From Hofstenia miamia (lineage: Eukaryota > Xenacoelomorpha > Acoela > Hofsteniidae), in contig CABFPE010000118.1 in assembly GCA_900660155.1 (NCBI GenBank), forward strand, positions 512,499-576,498: DNA of 64,000 bases, written 5' to 3'. The position numbers and the translations under genes were made by a program. The stretch's first letter is position 1; each line of letters begins with the position of its first letter. Shown here piece after piece: positions 21,585-34,316 of the stretch. Under the pieces are notes generated by a model. That model saw only the letters and a program-made list of their open reading frames with translations. It was not told where the DNA came from and did no database searches.

Positions 21585-24200
21585 TAGCCCACTTACAACT
21601 CGGGTTTACATAGGCAGAACAGATGCAATTGAAACCAGGTATGGTTAATTTTTAATGCACACATTTGTTATCTACATCCACACATGCCCTAAATAATTCT
21701 TTTTTTGAAAACTGCATAAATCAATTTTGTGAACAAACAGACGCAAGACCGGGAGGTTGTATCAATAAAATAGGAAATGGCAAATCAATACTCAGAACAC
21801 TTTAATTTTATATCAAACATGAACTTACCGCTAGTACAGCCCAGAGAGTGTCCATGAATATTTATTGTTGTTGATATATTTTCAACTTTATAAATAAACC
21901 AGCTTTTTGGAAATGGTTCAGATAAATTTTTATAACTAACTGAGGCTTATGTTAATCTACAGATAACTTTTTTGTGGCTAAATGTCTATAGTCATAATTC
22001 AACTGCATTCTTCAGTCTGAATTCATAATTCAGCCTATAAAAATACGCTACTTCTATGTTAAAACGGTTGAAAATTCTATATTTTCTATATGGATACTTG
22101 AAAATCGTTTCTGTATAGCATGTTGCTTTCATCCAGCCCTATTTAGAACTACCATGAACATGCATTTACAAAGCTTAATTTTCTTGCGATAGGTTGTCTC
22201 GTCAAGCATATGGAATTAGAATAACAAGTTTCACAGAGGAGAATAGATGCTTAAGCATTAAAAAAATTATGTCTCTAAGGCGAATGGTAGACTACGTGAT
22301 TCTTCATATGTTATCTATCACACGCCAATTCTATGGTTAGACTATGGTATTATAATTGTTATGCAGTCTAGCCGCTTACTGGTGATGCGATTTTGAAATT
22401 TCTCTTGCCACCCATCACATAATCTAACTGAAGCCTAATGTTCAAGTAATCCTGAGGAGATGTACCTAAGGTTAAAAAAGTGTAGAGCTAGGGTCTTAAG
22501 TTACTTAAGCATTTTAATGCTTTATTGGTCATTAACCAATAATATCGGTATTAATTCTAATAAAATAGGGAAGGTGCATGTATAATGGTTGTTATATTGT
22601 TACCTTAAAACAAAAGGTAGTAACTAAAATAATAGCAATTAAGTAAGCTGCGTATTCTTGCAATTTTTTGAACTAAATATATGTAAACATTACTGCAAAA
22701 TAGAAAATGGGCTAACTACAAAAAATAATTGCAACACGTTTTGATTATGGACGATAGCTTTCCAAAAATGTTTTTATGTACTTTCAACCTTATATGCATG
22801 TTTCTAAAGGGATTATATAGTACTGTAGTTGATATGAAGTAAGAAACTATATACTATCAAGGATACTGAATTGAACAGATTTAAGGTGAGTATTACATCA
22901 CTTTTTAAAATTTTATTGTAAGATAACATGAGTCTTTTGTAACTATGAATTTATGAATTGAGCAATTTCCTTGGCATATTCACCCCTAAAATTAATCTTT
23001 ATTTGTCAGACTAAAGGTATTAACATACGTTAGAAGATCATATAGTCACAGATGTCTAAATGGTGACGTGTTTATCACAAATTTATTCATTTCCACTTTG
23101 TATAACGGGGTTATAGTATTATAAATAACAACAACAAAAAGAGCGTAATAATTTAGCTAAATTTTATTAGTTAGTTTTGTGCCATTGGCAGGCATCAATT
23201 TAACAATCTTTGTAATGTTTTAATTAGCAATTTTTGTGAGTCGTCATTAACAACAAATTTGGATTGTTGTTATAGAATTTGTGTTACAACAATATAGGAC
23301 AATTTTAGGTAAACAAATTGTAAACAAAGTAATGATATGTGCAAAGTAATCTTGTAAGGTATTCTAAATGAAAGTATTATTACTTGCAAATTTAGAAAAT
23401 GAAAGCCATTCTTAAATGTAGTTACATGTATATCAATAGCTAACCAAGGAAGGATTCAACTTATAAGATCACCTCGTCAAGAAGAAAACTCAAATAAATC
23501 AAAATTAATCAAAACAAAAATATATACATTAAGATTTAAAAATATAAAAAATTATATTATAAGATAGAGTAATTGTTACCATTTAGTAAGTTCTCCATCG
23601 TGTTCAAAGCATTCCCACAATTGGGGAGTTGTATACGCCATTAGTTTCTGACGTAGGATATAGGGAATATTTGTTATGTAACTATTTTTAGCAGAACTAA
23701 ATGCTCTCTGTGAGTTATTTCCTGTCAATTCCTTAATGGTGTTTAGCGTACAGTGGTTGGGTTTGCATCCCTCATTCCCTCTTCTAATCTGTCTTCAACC
23801 TTATATGATATGGTATTATTTGCCTTCCTGTAATTCATTCACGTCACTGTTTTCTTATTCCAGCACTGTTGACATATTAGCAATTGATTTTGTAAATATT
23901 TTTTCCCCACCACTCACTCCTCCAATGCCTCTGCGAATCTCCCAAAACTCATTGTAACATTCTTTAACCAATGCCCATGTATCCCATTCTGTTTGATACA
24001 TTTAATACCTTATCTTCACTAAAAACCCTTTCAGTGTTTCCTTTGCAAGCACTTCATCTTATTGTACGAACACTTATTTTACCTGTACGTCCTCTGATTC
24101 TTCCGTTGCTATATATTGTACCAAAAACCTGCTCTAATCTTAGCTCTTTACATGCAGTCAATTACTCTAATGATTTTGTACTCTGTCTTACTCATTAAGA
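21585..24200. other. AT-rich stretch; T/C-rich patch near its right end
   Basis: Nothing recognised to about 23,700. 23,736-24,198 is more pyrimidine-rich, with two short frames (73 and 75 codons) directly upstream of the endonuclease relic at 24,220. They may belong to the same decayed LINE, but no motif confirms it. Confidence 0.4.
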
Positions 24201-24219
24201 TCATGAAGTACTACAGTTT

Positions 24220-24411
24220 TCTGATGTGGACTGGGACAGCTATTATTCCACGCATGCTTTTGATATAATTGAGGAAATCAACAAGTATAATTGTGACAAA
24301 CCTATGGAAGTTGTTACACTTCGATCTGAACATACGCTTGATTTACTATTTACAAATTTCGAAGATGATATTCTAATTGAACAGCAGAAAGTTTTTCTTA
24401 CTATTCAATAA
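24220..24411 (+). pseudogene. LINE endonuclease relic
   Basis: Frame of about 62 codons with VDWDSYYSTHAFDIIEEINK followed by VVTLRSEHTLDLLFTNFEDD, ending at a stop at 24,409-24,411. The pattern T-R-x-x-x-x-L-D-L-x-x-T-N is the characteristic block before the S-D-H motif of LINE endonucleases. The S-D-H block itself is not readable downstream and no polymerase was found in the following kilobase, so only a fragment survives. Confidence 0.6.
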
Positions 24412-24414
24412 TCT

Positions 24415-26375
24415 CGTTCAACATTTCATTTTGCACTTTAAATAACAAAATTCCTGAAAACTGAGTTGGAAGAGAAAATCGATGGTATTCTCACTATCTA
24501 TGATGAATTCATGTTGGTACAATAGCTTGTAAAAAATAGAAGAAAATTATGTTGCGTACAAAAGAAAAAAAGATCAAATTTGCCTAAGCAATGCCTACTA
24601 TCATTTTACTTACACGAACCTTTGCCACTCTACATCTAATCTATGCTAATTCAAATATTTCGAATTTATTGCTCGATCTTAACCAGTTCATTGTCTAATT
24701 TTTTCCGTGCTGGTGTTCTATCTCCATTAGATGGCCTCAATGTCACAATATTCTTACAAAAATTACTTTTATAAATGAAATTAAGTAAATTTTTTCTTAA
24801 AATGGAAAAAACACTTCCCTTCGTGCTTACTAAACCTGTGCCTTGATCTTTCGGTCATCACATAAGACTCCCCACTTTGAAAATTTTTAAAACTCTATAC
24901 TCCAACCTAATCAAACAAATATAATTAATAGCAAGAAATAATTTTAAAAAATGTAACACAATAGTTATGCAAAAATATATCAAATTTTCATGCATTCAGT
25001 ATCGTACTTAGCAGAAATTCAACCAAGTTCTACCTTTTCTTGCTCATGTTTTAAAATCTATATATTCTTTGCATCAATTAGTAGCATTATATTTGAATGC
25101 ATTTATAAAGATTACTAAGTTTCAAACAATTATATTTTAAATCTCTACATATATGTATATTCCACTTACACTTTTTAACAATACAGTATCAAAATGATAA
25201 TTCAATAATATCCCATTTTGAAATTTTTTACCAACTTCCATGCTCACCAAATTGCATACGATTTGATAGAAATGTGGTGGAGCTACATTATTATATTCAA
25301 TTTCGCAAGGAAGAACAAAGCTTTATAGTAGAGCGAGATAATCATCATTTTTAACAAATGCATTGAAAAAAAATTTAAGTAACTGAATTCACACATAAAT
25401 GGTGACTTACTTACGATTGCAGACTCAGCTCATAGTAACAGTAATTTTGACGGCATAGGCATAGATTTTATCTTGAAGTTTATCATACACTGTTTCATCA
25501 AAGCTTAAAATTGATTAAATCTTATATTTCATTCAATAAATATTAATAGCAAGTTTCAACAGATTATAGATCATTCCCTGCTATGATGAAAAGATAAAAA
25601 CCCCAAACTGACAACACAGCATGATGAATAAAATGCAGAATAATTAATATTTTCAAATATTTAGAGGAACATTTAAACTACTGAAAAAACTAACTTCATA
25701 TATATTCATAGTGACAACATTCTGTTGATTTATTACAATGCTCCGTAAAAATGGCACAATTCAGGAGGACTGTTTGCTATTCTTAATAAAGCTAATGCAA
25801 TATTATGTTTCAAATTACGTTGGTAACAACAGCTATTTTTCATATGTTGAATATGAATGCAATCAAAGCCTGCATGCCCAGTTCTAATCAATGGGAAAAT
25901 CTGCAAGTGATGAAGATAGCTATACAATTGCAAACATTTGCTTTGTATTTCAAATGGTCAACACCGATACAAATGACATAATGCAATGATCACAACTGAT
26001 CTATATTTTAAAGAAAATGCTGATTTAACAACGATAGTCAAATTTGACTAAGTAATGATCCTGTAAATGTTTACAAATATTAAGTTTTTTAGCAAATTTA
26101 CATTGCAATTAAATATCTGTTAAATAGCGTTGCGTCTGCGTATGTTGGTCAGCAACTTTGCGCTTATTTTTGTAGAAAATTGACTATCAATTGTGCATCG
26201 GAATGTACAATAAAATCAATGCATATCTACCATTTTTCATTATTAATGTGCAAAAATAATTAATAGGTAATCCCACACGTAAGTCAAAAGAATATTTCTA
26301 CAGAGATATTTGTATTGAAATCATTTTAAAAATTTGTGGGTAAGGATGTATGGTTCTGCAGGAATGGAATTTTCT
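24415..26375. other. AT-rich stretch, nothing recognised
   Basis: One frame of 66 codons on the - strand (25,733-25,933) without recognisable features. Confidence 0.45.
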
Positions 26376-26380
26376 TAATC

Positions 26381-26616
26381 TCGGTCCCACTCAGGTCTCA
26401 TAAAATTTTCTCGTCCCATATTCCCATGTTGTCAAAGTCACAATTAACCTTTGGTCAAATGTGGCAAAGTTTTTACTGACATTCTGATTCATGAGACCAA
26501 ATTTCTTTATTTTTGCCCCAATTTCCATGTTAGTCCCAATTTCACCTAAATGCCTAGTCTTAGTTATCAGGCAAAATCTCATGAAATTGGGACCAGAAAA
26601 TCCCATGGGACCCAAA
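26381..26616. repeat. GTCCCA fold-back element
   Basis: Left end TCGGTCCCACTCAGG with a second GTCCCA at about 26,423. The right side carries TTGGGACCAGAAAATCCCAT and GGGACCC, so the two ends are inverted copies with repeated GGTCCCA units. TCCCATGGGA (26,601-26,610) is a perfect palindrome. Related to 3,891-4,075 through the shared TTTGGTCAAA interior. Non-coding. Confidence 0.45.
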
Positions 26617-26619
26617 GCA

Positions 26620-28514
26620 ATAGGAAAATAATATATTTGCATCGTCAAAGCCAAACCTATATCACTGGATTAGTACGATTGTACTAATACTAAAGCAAAA
26701 GAAATATTTACATAGAAAAATTAGCAGCGGCAGAAAGCTTACTCCACAATAGTTGAAATGTTTATTGCAAATTAAAACAAGTATATGTATTTCTGTGAAT
26801 TCATATTGAAAAAAATAATATATTGGAATATAAAGTATAGGTGATTTTCCATATACAAATCAAGTCGATCGAATGCTGCATTAGAAATGAACATGTTTAT
26901 TCATTTTTCCTATAGACCTATTGCTAAATCAGTGAAATGTGTCAGTTAGTAAATGTTCAAAAAACCATTCTAGAATAATACTTCATCAATATTACAATAT
27001 TCTGGGAAGATCTCTATTGCCTGATAAAGTACTAAATTTTGGCATGGTTTTAAACAATTCACTGATTATTCTTGTCTAAGATGAACACATAGAATATTTT
27101 ATAAATAATTTTGTCAAAAGTTTTTATAATTAAGTATAGTTTACAGCAAAGATATCACAGATTTCGTATACTAAGTAGGATCGGAACAATATATGATGAA
27201 GGAGAACATGTTTAGTTAAAATTATAATTTGCCTATATTTTTTTGCGATACTTGCTTATCAGAAGATGCCTTTTAAATTAGCAGTACATGCAGTAAAGCA
27301 TTTTGAAAATGGTAAGTTTTCGCTTACACTTGAAGTTTTCAGGCGCATGTAGTCACAATATTATTCTTCCAAAACCACTGCTTATACTAAATGCCTAATG
27401 ACATTCCTATGCATAATTTTAAAAGGTTTGGTGTTCTTTCCACATTTACAGAATATCTTCCCCAATGACATTAACAAGTGTGGATACAACTATTGTGTTG
27501 AAAATGTTCACTAAATTGCATTACTGTGTCAAAATTACTTGAAATTTCCCTTTGAATATTCCAATTTTTAAAAAAATTAAATTTGTTTTTCCTAATATTC
27601 AGGCAAATATAAGGCTTAAGGCCCACTAACTTTATATTTTTATATGTCGATAGAACTTTCAAATCTATTGAGGCGTGCTGAGCTTAAAGTCAGACTCTTC
27701 TATCTCTTAGTGCATTAAAATTGAGCGATATCTTTACTAATTTTTAAAGTCATGAACACCAAAAGATTTTTCGAGGATGGTGAACAAATTTCAAAAATTC
27801 CCATGCTGCTTAGAACTTCATTTATAAACATTTAACTGTCGGAAATATACACCAAAGTCTGACATAATGCACCCATTTGCCAGCAACAAGGAAACCTTTT
27901 TCTTTGATAACTTCAATAAAATATCTTGCTCATCAAGTTTTATATTTCTTTCAAAACCACTGTTCAACTAACTTATGGAAAATGTTATTTTAATATTATA
28001 ATATAATAAAATTTAAGCTCAGAAACTTAACCAGAAGAAAATGTCAAACTATTTTAATTGTAGATTATGCAAAGATAATTTTGAATTCAAGGACAAATGT
28101 ATGATGAAGAAAATATTGTAACATTGATGAATCCTTTACTTGGGATACGAAAATTTCTTATTCATTATGAAATTGAGTTAATTTAAAACAAATATTTTAA
28201 CGGAACTAATTTCAATTAATCCACTTCAAACTGTTAAATATGATCATCCGTCACACCAGATAATCATCCCATTGAATATGCACTAAAAACTTAAAAATTT
28301 ATTCTAAAGTAACAAATATTCAGTATGTTGAAGATAAAAGTGAAATAACATTATTTGAATCAAAGATGATAAAACCTTCAATCAAAATTGAATTCCGCAA
28401 CGTTTTATAGTATTACACATATTAAAGAAATAGCCTAGAAAAATATTCAGAGTTGTTTATGTGGGAAATATTTTGTAACTTACAAGCAGGGAAGTCCTGT
28501 GAAACATCTTTTTT

Positions 28515-28545
<31 letters not shown>

Positions 28546-29365
28546 CTGTCCAATTTTTAATTATGCATCGTATCTTGAAATCTATAAAAAATTTCTATAT
28601 TGAAATTGAATATAATACTGTATAGAAAAAGACACCTAAATTCGCCTTTTTAATAGTCAAATCTATCCCATCTAGTTGTATAGGTATGATAGCAAATTGC
28701 CAGTACTTAAATATTGAAGTTTGATATAGTGCAAATTATTATATTTCAAAATTAAGAAATGTATTTCTAAAATAAGATAACTTACGAAATAGAACAAAAA
28801 TATATTGACATAATCCCATCTTAAGCGACTGCGAGCAACTAATCGAAAACTGCATGCATATTGTAAATGGATTTCATTGGATCACTGGATCAACCAATTA
28901 GAGATAATATAAAATATAAATTACACAGATATTTAGCTCTGTACTTTAAATTTTATTATCAAAATGATTTATTAAGTCTTGGAAATTTTTATTAGCCAGT
29001 TGAAAACCATATTTCACAATTTAACGATAAATTTTGCCAACAATGGAATATTAAATTTTAAACTCGTCGTTAATTCTATTTAATTGCTTTTAAAATATGC
29101 ATACAGAGTGAAATCTAAAAATTGCAATATTTTGTTAAATACTTTTTCTTTTGAATATAAATAGCATGTCATTCAATGCTAATAATACTAGTCGTCATTC
29201 TAATTTTAAATGTAAACAATGATTGTATACATTTAATCCATTATAGACTAATTTCATATAGTATGCTAAGCCTTCTAAAATCTAAATACTCAACGATTAT
29301 CAAAACATGGGGCCTTAATTTAACTAGAATAATGCGTAAAATAGGGGCTTGTCGCCATCGCATTC
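26620..29365. other. AT-rich stretch, nothing recognised
   Basis: Includes a TA microsatellite at 28,519-28,544. The few frames over 60 codons show no signature. Confidence 0.45.
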
Positions 29366-29369
29366 ATAA

Positions 29370-29759
29370 TAGTGATGTGCAGGTCGCCGATTGGTCCGGG
29401 CCCATCCGTTGTTCAACACTGCGCCTGTCCTTGACTCGCCCGCACATGCATTACACATTAATCACATCGTCCAAAGCACTTGCATATTAATCACGTGATT
29501 TTATGATGTACCTGTAAATTACTCCAGATCTAATAAAAACATTACTATCAGCTGTTCACTCAGCTGTTAAATTTACCCCTGGTAGATTTGAGATATAGTA
29601 AGGTTGTGATCTGAGATAGAGCAAACAGAATTCTAAACAGAAATATTGTGTTTTGAGATATAGTAAACAGAATAGACTTACAATACTTTATCATTTCTTC
29701 TCTATGCCAGCCCGTGGCCCGACCGAGCCCGCGGGCAACGGGCCTCCCGCACACCACTA
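29370..29759. mobile_element. hAT-type miniature element with 8-bp target duplication
   Basis: Left end TAGTGATGTGCAGG. The right end on the opposite strand is TAGTGGTGTGCGGG (12 of 14 identical), followed inward on both sides by G/C-rich sequence unlike its surroundings. Flanking octamers ATTCATAA (29,362-29,369) and ATTCACAA (29,760-29,767) match at 7 of 8. Eight-base duplications and T/CAGTG-type ends are typical of hAT elements. The 390-bp body has no transposase, so it would depend on enzyme supplied elsewhere. The single mismatch in the duplication implies some age. Confidence 0.8.
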
Positions 29760-29761
29760 AT

Positions 29762-30680
29762 TCACAAGCAATTTTTAAATGTACAGTGAAAATCATATAA
29801 ACCAAACAACATGCATACTTAGCAAAATACTTAGGGCCTCATTTAACCATAAATTACCTATGGCATTTTAAGTGTAAAATAGGTTTTTCTGTAATGTTAA
29901 GCAATTTTTTCAAGCCTATTATAAAGTTTGGAAATCGTGAGATACCTATTGGTGAACTTGATCAGAATTTGATTTAGACAATTTCACTAAGGTATATTGC
30001 TGTTATAATTTCTCCATAGCCGCAAGAGAACAACAAACCATGACTATTTCCTTTTGTGTAAATGGACTAACCAAACCCAATGAGGCATTAAATACCGATA
30101 GCAAGTCAAAGCTAGCGACACAATAAAAAAATTTAAAAATTCATAGGCAGAATTAAAGTTAAAGATACTCCATTATACTAGTAGAATGCAAAGTTGTTGG
30201 TTAGGTTTCTGTCGTTTTTCAACTTCAATTGGGCTATAAATTTCCTCCTGGATAATAAAAATGGGTATTTTTTTTAAATAAAGTCGCAGAACAAAATTTG
30301 CAGAAGTTTCATTATGCATTTTTTGTGTTTGCATTCTGAAAATCCACATGGAGAGGCATTCTCAACATCAGATCTAATAGCAATCTACCAGCAATCATCA
30401 ATCCATGTCAAAACATTGAAAATCTGATTTCTTCAAAAAATTCTTCTATACATTTTCTATAGGCTGTTCTTTATACCGATTCTCACCTTTCGAGAGAACC
30501 AAATTGCATTAGTTGAGCCTTGTGCAACCACTCGAGATGCTCAGCTGTATTTTTGAACCCTCACTTTTTCTAAATTTTTGTTTATCTCTTTGCTTACCTT
30601 GCAAACATATTGAAGTGCTTAATCAATTTCGTATGTAATACGATAAACAATGCATATTGTGATATGGACTGGTTGGTACT
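29762..30680. other. AT-rich stretch, nothing recognised
   Basis: No readable frames with family resemblance and no repeats beyond short A/T runs. Confidence 0.45.
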
Positions 30681-30683
30681 TTT

Positions 30684-31812
30684 GCCAACAATGATATACT
30701 TAGAACCGACAAACACTTTCTTAAAACCGACAATGCAAATTGCTTGAGATATGTAACTAGGAAACCTAATTTGCAAAAAATATATATATTAGCCAATCAG
30801 AATTAGCAGGTGATGAACTTCGGGAAGTAAATAGAAAGTATATCTGATAATAATTAAAAACCTAGAATCTTAATAGAATTATTTAATCAGCTTAAGCAAT
30901 TGCGCCTACAAAGTGGATTTAGTTTTTGAAGGCTTTATTGAGGTAACAAAAATATTTTGAATATATAGTTACTTTTCTGAAATGATTAAAATATGTATAC
31001 GAATTAATAGTATTAGGGCGTGCATTTGTGAATTTTATTTATGCCATTGTAATTGAATTTGTGATGGATCATTTTCACTATTATATGTCTTTCAAATAAT
31101 AACTTATTCTTAGAAGAGCTTCAACTGATTGGTATATGCTGTTATTTAATAATCTGTAGAATAACACATTCTACTATTGTTACGTAACTGCTCCTAAAAT
31201 AAACACATCCTTATGCTCAAGAGTAAGTTATTTTCCATTTATCTTTGTATTTATAGCTTGTAGTATATAGCCCATACTGTAGTTTAAGTATTTGCAAAGA
31301 ACCCATCTTTAAAATGTTGCATAATAAACAGCTCTTCCATATCGCCACGGAGGCGGCTGCCTAGATGCGTTAGAATTTTTTTGCGTGGATTCTTCCCCAG
31401 TATGCATATAACCAACAATTTTTGAATACAATATTTATTTATTAATCAAGAGTTAAAAATCTTCGTATGAAGCTTTCCTGGGCGACCTTGTCGTGTTACT
31501 TTGGGAAAAAGAATTGGAGAATTTTCGATTATGCGAATTTAGGTTATAGAAACAAAAACACAGTTAATTTAAGCTAAATATACATCAAATTAGTTATATT
31601 AATTTGTTCACTTGAAGAATTAAGCATCCAGCTCTCATATAAATTTCATTTAATAATATACTTTGGATTATAAAAGTTAATTTTTATGTCCCTTTTAGGG
31701 AATCTTTAAAATAATGTCTCTTTCTCGTGTATTTTAAACAAATTTTTTAAAATAAATTTGTATTGTCGGTTTTAAGAAAGTGTTTGTCGGTTCTAAGTAT
31801 ATAGTTGTTGGC
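30684..31812. mobile_element. Non-coding element or remnant bounded by long inverted repeats
   Basis: 30,694-30,734 and 31,762-31,802 are perfect 41-base reverse complements. With a few mismatches the match extends to about 58 bases on each side (30,684-30,741 and 31,755-31,812). Each arm carries two ACCGAC units. The 1.0-kb interior is AT-rich without a recognisable transposase. A shorter copy of the arm (CTGTCGGTTTTAAGAAA) occurs at 36,021-36,037. I read this as the terminal repeats of a non-autonomous DNA transposon. The outer ends and target duplication are not fixed. Confidence 0.6.
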
Positions 31813-31814
31813 TA

Positions 31815-32865
31815 TGTGGACCGCGGGATAGGCCGGACAAAAAGATATTAATGAGTGCTGTGAGCTGGGCAAGGTAAAAAATAAATGGATGAGGAGACTT
31901 GCCATCACTTTGCAAAAAGGACCAAACAGAATATTTTTAATAATTTTCACATATATTATCAGTTTGTTTTGTAGTTTGTATTCAACAAACTATTCCAGGC
32001 TCGTCATATTATATGTATTTTTTTATTGTTCAATACGCTTTCTATTCTTCTAGTAGTTTGTTACTGTTATTGGTAACCTACTGATTATTGGACTAAAAAT
32101 TGCGAACCAAGGAGAAGTAAATATAAAAATTGCATAGACTGTGAACAGGGACTATTCCTGAGAAAGTGCATGGGCAGCTGGCTGGCCTGAGCCGTAAAAC
32201 AACTTCCTTCCTCTATCCTTCAGAGATACATATATGCTTAAACTAATACATTTATTTATCCGTATTACACATATTAACTAATGAAATGACGGATTAGAAA
32301 ACTAGTGCAATGAAGCTAAATAGCCTTATTAAGCTATTTGTAAATGTGATATTAATCAAATCATAATAATAAAAAATTATTGAATTACAGTGATGATTGC
32401 AGTTATTATGAAAAATTTTAGAGGTACGGATTAGACAGATTGCTTGTAAATATGATCAATCCCGCTTATTTAAATACAAGGCTTCGCTAAATAACAAAAA
32501 ATTGTCAATACTGTGACATTGCTTAATATTTGATAGAGTTTTAGCCACAATTTTAGATTTCAATTAATCTGGTTTAGATAGTTTGAATAGCAGAAATCAA
32601 TAGTTTTCGTAAATTATTGATTTCAAAATTGATAATTTTGTTATCTTTATATAGTACAAACTATACTATGAAAATACTGACAAACTAATGAGATATCCAT
32701 ATTAAGTAAAAGAGCGAATTTTTAGTAGCTTTTGTACAGAGGGCAAGATATATATATACCGTGCATCTCATAATTATCAACAGTTTTAAAAACACAATAT
32801 ATTCAATACAATTTGATTAAACTCAAATAAACAAAGAGTAAGTTAATGAATATAAATTGGGGTTT
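31815..32865. other. AT-rich stretch, nothing recognised
   Basis: The short segment at about 32,760-32,790, next to the mariner-like remnant, could be that element's terminal repeat, but no matching end was found. Confidence 0.4.
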
Positions 32866-32867
32866 GG

Positions 32868-33439
32868 TTATAAAAGTTGTTCAATGTGATGGCCTTCACT
32901 TTGAATGAGCAATGATAGTCGATCAATGAGATGATGAACGGCAAATCGCAAACAGCCACTGTTTTCAATCTCCTTCGCTGAAACAATTATTCGATGTTTC
33001 AGTTCATCAACCGTCGAAGGCATTTGACCAGCATAAACCTTTTGCTTTCCGTGGCTCCAGAAATAATTGTCTCATAGGGAAAATTGCGACTAATGACCCT
33101 CTCTTCTGTGAATGTTTGGAGAAGCAATTGTTTAACATTTAAAGCGATGTGAGGAGGTGCTCCATCTTGCATAAAAATTGTATTGGAGCATTTTCTGCGT
33201 CGCTTTGAATTTGGGATAATAATATCTTTCAACATTGAGTGGTAACGTTCGCCATTAATTGTGCCTTCATCGAAAATGATTAGAACAAGGATAAATGAGG
33301 AGGTAAAGCCAATCCAAACGCAAACCTTAGTAGGGGGAAGTGGCTTTGAGATGACGTGTGTAGGCTTACTATCAGCCCATATGATGGCATTGTGTGTGTT
33401 TTCAAATAGAAAGCCTAGTAAATTAGCCCATTGATAACC
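32868..33439 (-). pseudogene. mariner-like (Tc1/mariner) transposase, deleted
   Basis: Reads on the - strand from about 33,439: FENTHNAIIWADSKPTHV, then LPPTKVCVWIGF, GTINGERYHSMLKDIIIP, FMQDGAPPHIALNVKQLL (second catalytic aspartate in Q-D-G-A) and FTEERVISRNFP. Near 33,060 the frame shifts and the usual block with P-P-R-S-P-D-L-x-P is missing, so the third catalytic acid is gone. The C-terminus resumes as KVYAGQMPSTVDELKHRI to SEGHHIEQLL and stops at 32,868-32,870. The N-terminal DNA-binding half and first aspartate are not found. Such enzymes cut and paste DNA at TA sites. This copy is dead. Confidence 0.85.
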
Positions 33440-34130
33440 CTAATAAATGTCAACTAGACATTGTGTAGATGTCAGACACAACCCTGTATAATTGCCAAAT
33501 TGAGCCACTAATAGGATGCTGCAATATAAATTTTTGTATTGCGGGTGACAATCATACATAAATTCTGATTTCAAAAGACCTTAGGAAAACAGTAAATCAC
33601 CAAATTCACAAATTCTTTGAAATTTTAAGTATTTCATGAAAGTGCAAATTTCACAATTCTACTATGATGTACAATAATATCTTTCGGGCTCACACTATAT
33701 TTGAAGTGTAATTGCCCGCTGTGGACTCTTTGTGATTGGGGATCGTCTTTTAAAAGGACATATTTCGATTTTACTCTAACATTGTAGTAACGTGTATCAC
33801 AATATATTTTATATTCATTCGAATATCATTGATTTTATATTTTTCAGGTATTTATGTGTTAACTAAAAATGAAAAATACTATTATAAAATTGTGCTAATG
33901 TTGGCTATGATAAAATATAAGCATCATCTTGCGAACTGGGTTGATACTTGGAAAGTTTTCTTTGCTTTAGTTTTTCAAATTCTGGAACTTATCATTTTTC
34001 TTTATTGCGTTAAGTAATAGACTTCCTCAATCAAAGCAACACAGTTGCATGTTTTCCTTACTACATATATTTAATTAATTAATCCGCTCCAAAAGAAAGT
34101 TTCTCTTTGTTTCATGCACTAAGAATTCTT
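33440..34130. other. AT-rich stretch, nothing recognised
   Basis: One 62-codon frame at 33,829-34,017 with hydrophobic ends and no family resemblance. The N-terminal half of the mariner-like transposase was searched for here by eye and not found. Confidence 0.4.
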
Positions 34131-34138
34131 TTCATTAA

Positions 34139-34288
34139 CCCATTACTGCCCAAACTTTTTTTTCATATTTTGTCTGTGTAAATGATGTCTCTGGGACTCT
34201 CTGATCATATTTACATAAGTATTTTTTCGCAAAACTAAATACTTTTCCTAATTTTGTGCCTACTATATATAGTAGGCTGGGCAGTTGT
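34139..34288. mobile_element. Putative piggyBac-like miniature element (150 bp)
   Basis: Flanked by TTAA at 34,135-34,138 and 34,289-34,292, the target site of piggyBac transposases. Left end CCCATTACTGCCCAAAC. The right end on the other strand is ACAACTGCCCAGCC, sharing ACTGCCCA at slightly different offsets. Just inside the right end lies a perfect 20-base palindrome (34,258-34,277, GCCTACTATA joined to TATAGTAGGC). No coding capacity. TTAA is common in AT-rich DNA, so the call depends on the shared end motif. Confidence 0.5.
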
Positions 34289-34315
34289 TTAAAACATACA
34301 ATCGGGTCTAAAAAA

Positions 34316-34316
34316 N
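34316..34316. other. Single N, contig join
   Basis: Left of it is the flank of the TTAA-bounded element. Right of it begins a retrotransposon fragment in mid-frame. The join has no biological continuity. Confidence 0.9.
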
